Shown here: positions 63,201 through 64,000 of the stretch, piece by piece | Layout: each line of letters begins with the position of its first letter | Numbering within the stretch: the stretch's first letter is position 1 | From: Tetranychus cinnabarinus | Lineage: Eukaryota > Arthropoda > Arachnida > Trombidiformes > Tetranychidae | Assembly (NCBI GenBank): GCA_022266195.1 | Contig: WHVY01000006.1 | Span: forward strand, 3,224,001 to 3,288,000 | DNA: 64,000 nt | Reading direction: 5' to 3' | The notes under the pieces: generated by a model | Seen by the model: the letters and a program-made list of their open reading frames with translations, nothing else | Told to the model about the DNA's origin: nothing | The model's database searches: none | Translations under genes and position numbers: made by a program

Positions 63201-64000
63201 ACTTACATTCATGACTTCCTTTACAGAAAATTTGATTTTTTGAAAATTTTGATTTCATTTTCTTCTTCGTTTAATAACCTCCGATTGCAGGACAATGGTT
63301 CAAAATTTATTAACCAGAAAAATTGAAATTTCACTTTCCACTCTTAACCAAAGCGAATCTCAAAGCGTTGGAAAAATTTTACAATCTTTTCCCTTCTAGA
63401 CTTTGACTTCGAGGTCGTCTCATGAAAAGCAAGGGATACTTAGACGAAGAAAAGGCCATTTATTCATGCCAAGTCGCTTGAAAGTCAAGAAAAGCGCAAA
63501 CCTGAAATTTTTTTTAAACATTATTTTCTAACTAATGTCAAGCTAATTGTAACTGTGTGATGTTTACTTACATTTAAGGTTGAATACAAGTTGAATATTC
63601 TTTGAGTGCAATTCAACGCCCTGTTGGATTGACTGTTATCAAGCTTTTCTTCATTTGAGCTGATTGATTTTTTAAATTATTCAAAGTGAAATGAGTTTTC
63701 TTCTCATTCAATTTTACTCTCAACTCGATTTCATGCTTGAACTTTTTGCTTTTCAATCTTTTCATTTTTCTTGGTCAACCAAATTTACTTGCAATTATGA
63801 TTGCACATCGCAAACCAATTGACCAGCCTTGATCTTACTGTGCTTACCAAGTCTACCTGGTCAAGTTTGCTTGGATTTTAAATTTTCCAGTTTTCTTTGG
63901 GCCAGTTTCTCTTCTCCAATCACTTTCTGTATAAATTTAGTTTTGAGTATATTTAGACTTACCAAAGTCTATTTTACTTTGTGTCAGTTAATTTGAATTT
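60223..64000 (+). other. Probable first intron of the CD36-like gene
   Basis: AT-rich sequence without an exon I can support. Short frames (for example 62496-62687 and 62853-63077) do not resemble the CD36 ectodomain. The gene presumably continues beyond the window. Confidence 0.4.

Overview
The window is nuclear DNA from an animal, most likely an arthropod. It is AT-rich (roughly one third G+C by eye). Coding sequence is split into exons bounded by GT..AG introns of about 50 bp up to more than 12 kb, and genes carry AATAAA signals. The main gene resembles the arthropod Sidestep receptors. A mite or other chelicerate would fit, but I cannot prove the lineage.

Layout. (1) 1-17000 has no exon I can assign to a conserved host gene. 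The first recognisable exon of the receptor, at 17001, starts in mid-codon after a splice acceptor, so this stretch is probably an intron of that gene or its upstream flank. It holds a tRNA-headed SINE-like sequence (~3.5 kb), a decayed adenain-type protease fragment (6.5-6.75 kb, minus), a 0.5-kb inverted-repeat element (6965-7463), a compact small secreted-peptide gene with its own TATA box and poly(A) signal (8790-9130, minus), a pair of direct repeats (9.3 and 9.7 kb) and a 5.4-kb DNA transposon (10033-15388). (2) 17001-53971, plus strand, is a Sidestep-family receptor lacking its 5' part: Ig2, Ig3, Ig4, FN3-like, transmembrane and cytoplasmic exons, about 600 residues over 37 kb. (3) 54696-58953 is a tight housekeeping cluster. 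The cytochrome bc1 assembly factor UQCC1/Cbp3 (minus) and RNase P/MRP subunit POP5 (plus) are head to head, and POP5 is tail to tail with the ribosome-biogenesis KH protein KRR1 (minus). (4) At 60118 the first exon of a probable CD36/SCARB/SNMP-type receptor begins on the plus strand; the rest was not found before 64000.

The most interesting object is the 5.4-kb transposon. It has imperfect terminal inverted repeats starting CCCGGGTT and a flanking TTACT direct repeat. It carries an intact animal EnSpm/CACTA-type transposase (590 aa, D21-D200-E353) and, divergently, two tandem paralogous multi-exon genes that look like BEN-domain DNA-binding proteins. The transposase seems to lack an N-terminal DNA-binding region. 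The layout therefore recalls plant CACTA elements, where catalytic TNPD and DNA-binding TNPA are separate proteins; here BEN proteins may take the TNPA role (inference).

Other points of note: an 11-base motif, CTGGGAGTGAA, recurs in the introns of the receptor gene, and a ~0.5-kb direct duplication (46.6 and 50.2 kb) lies next to debris resembling small secreted-peptide genes.
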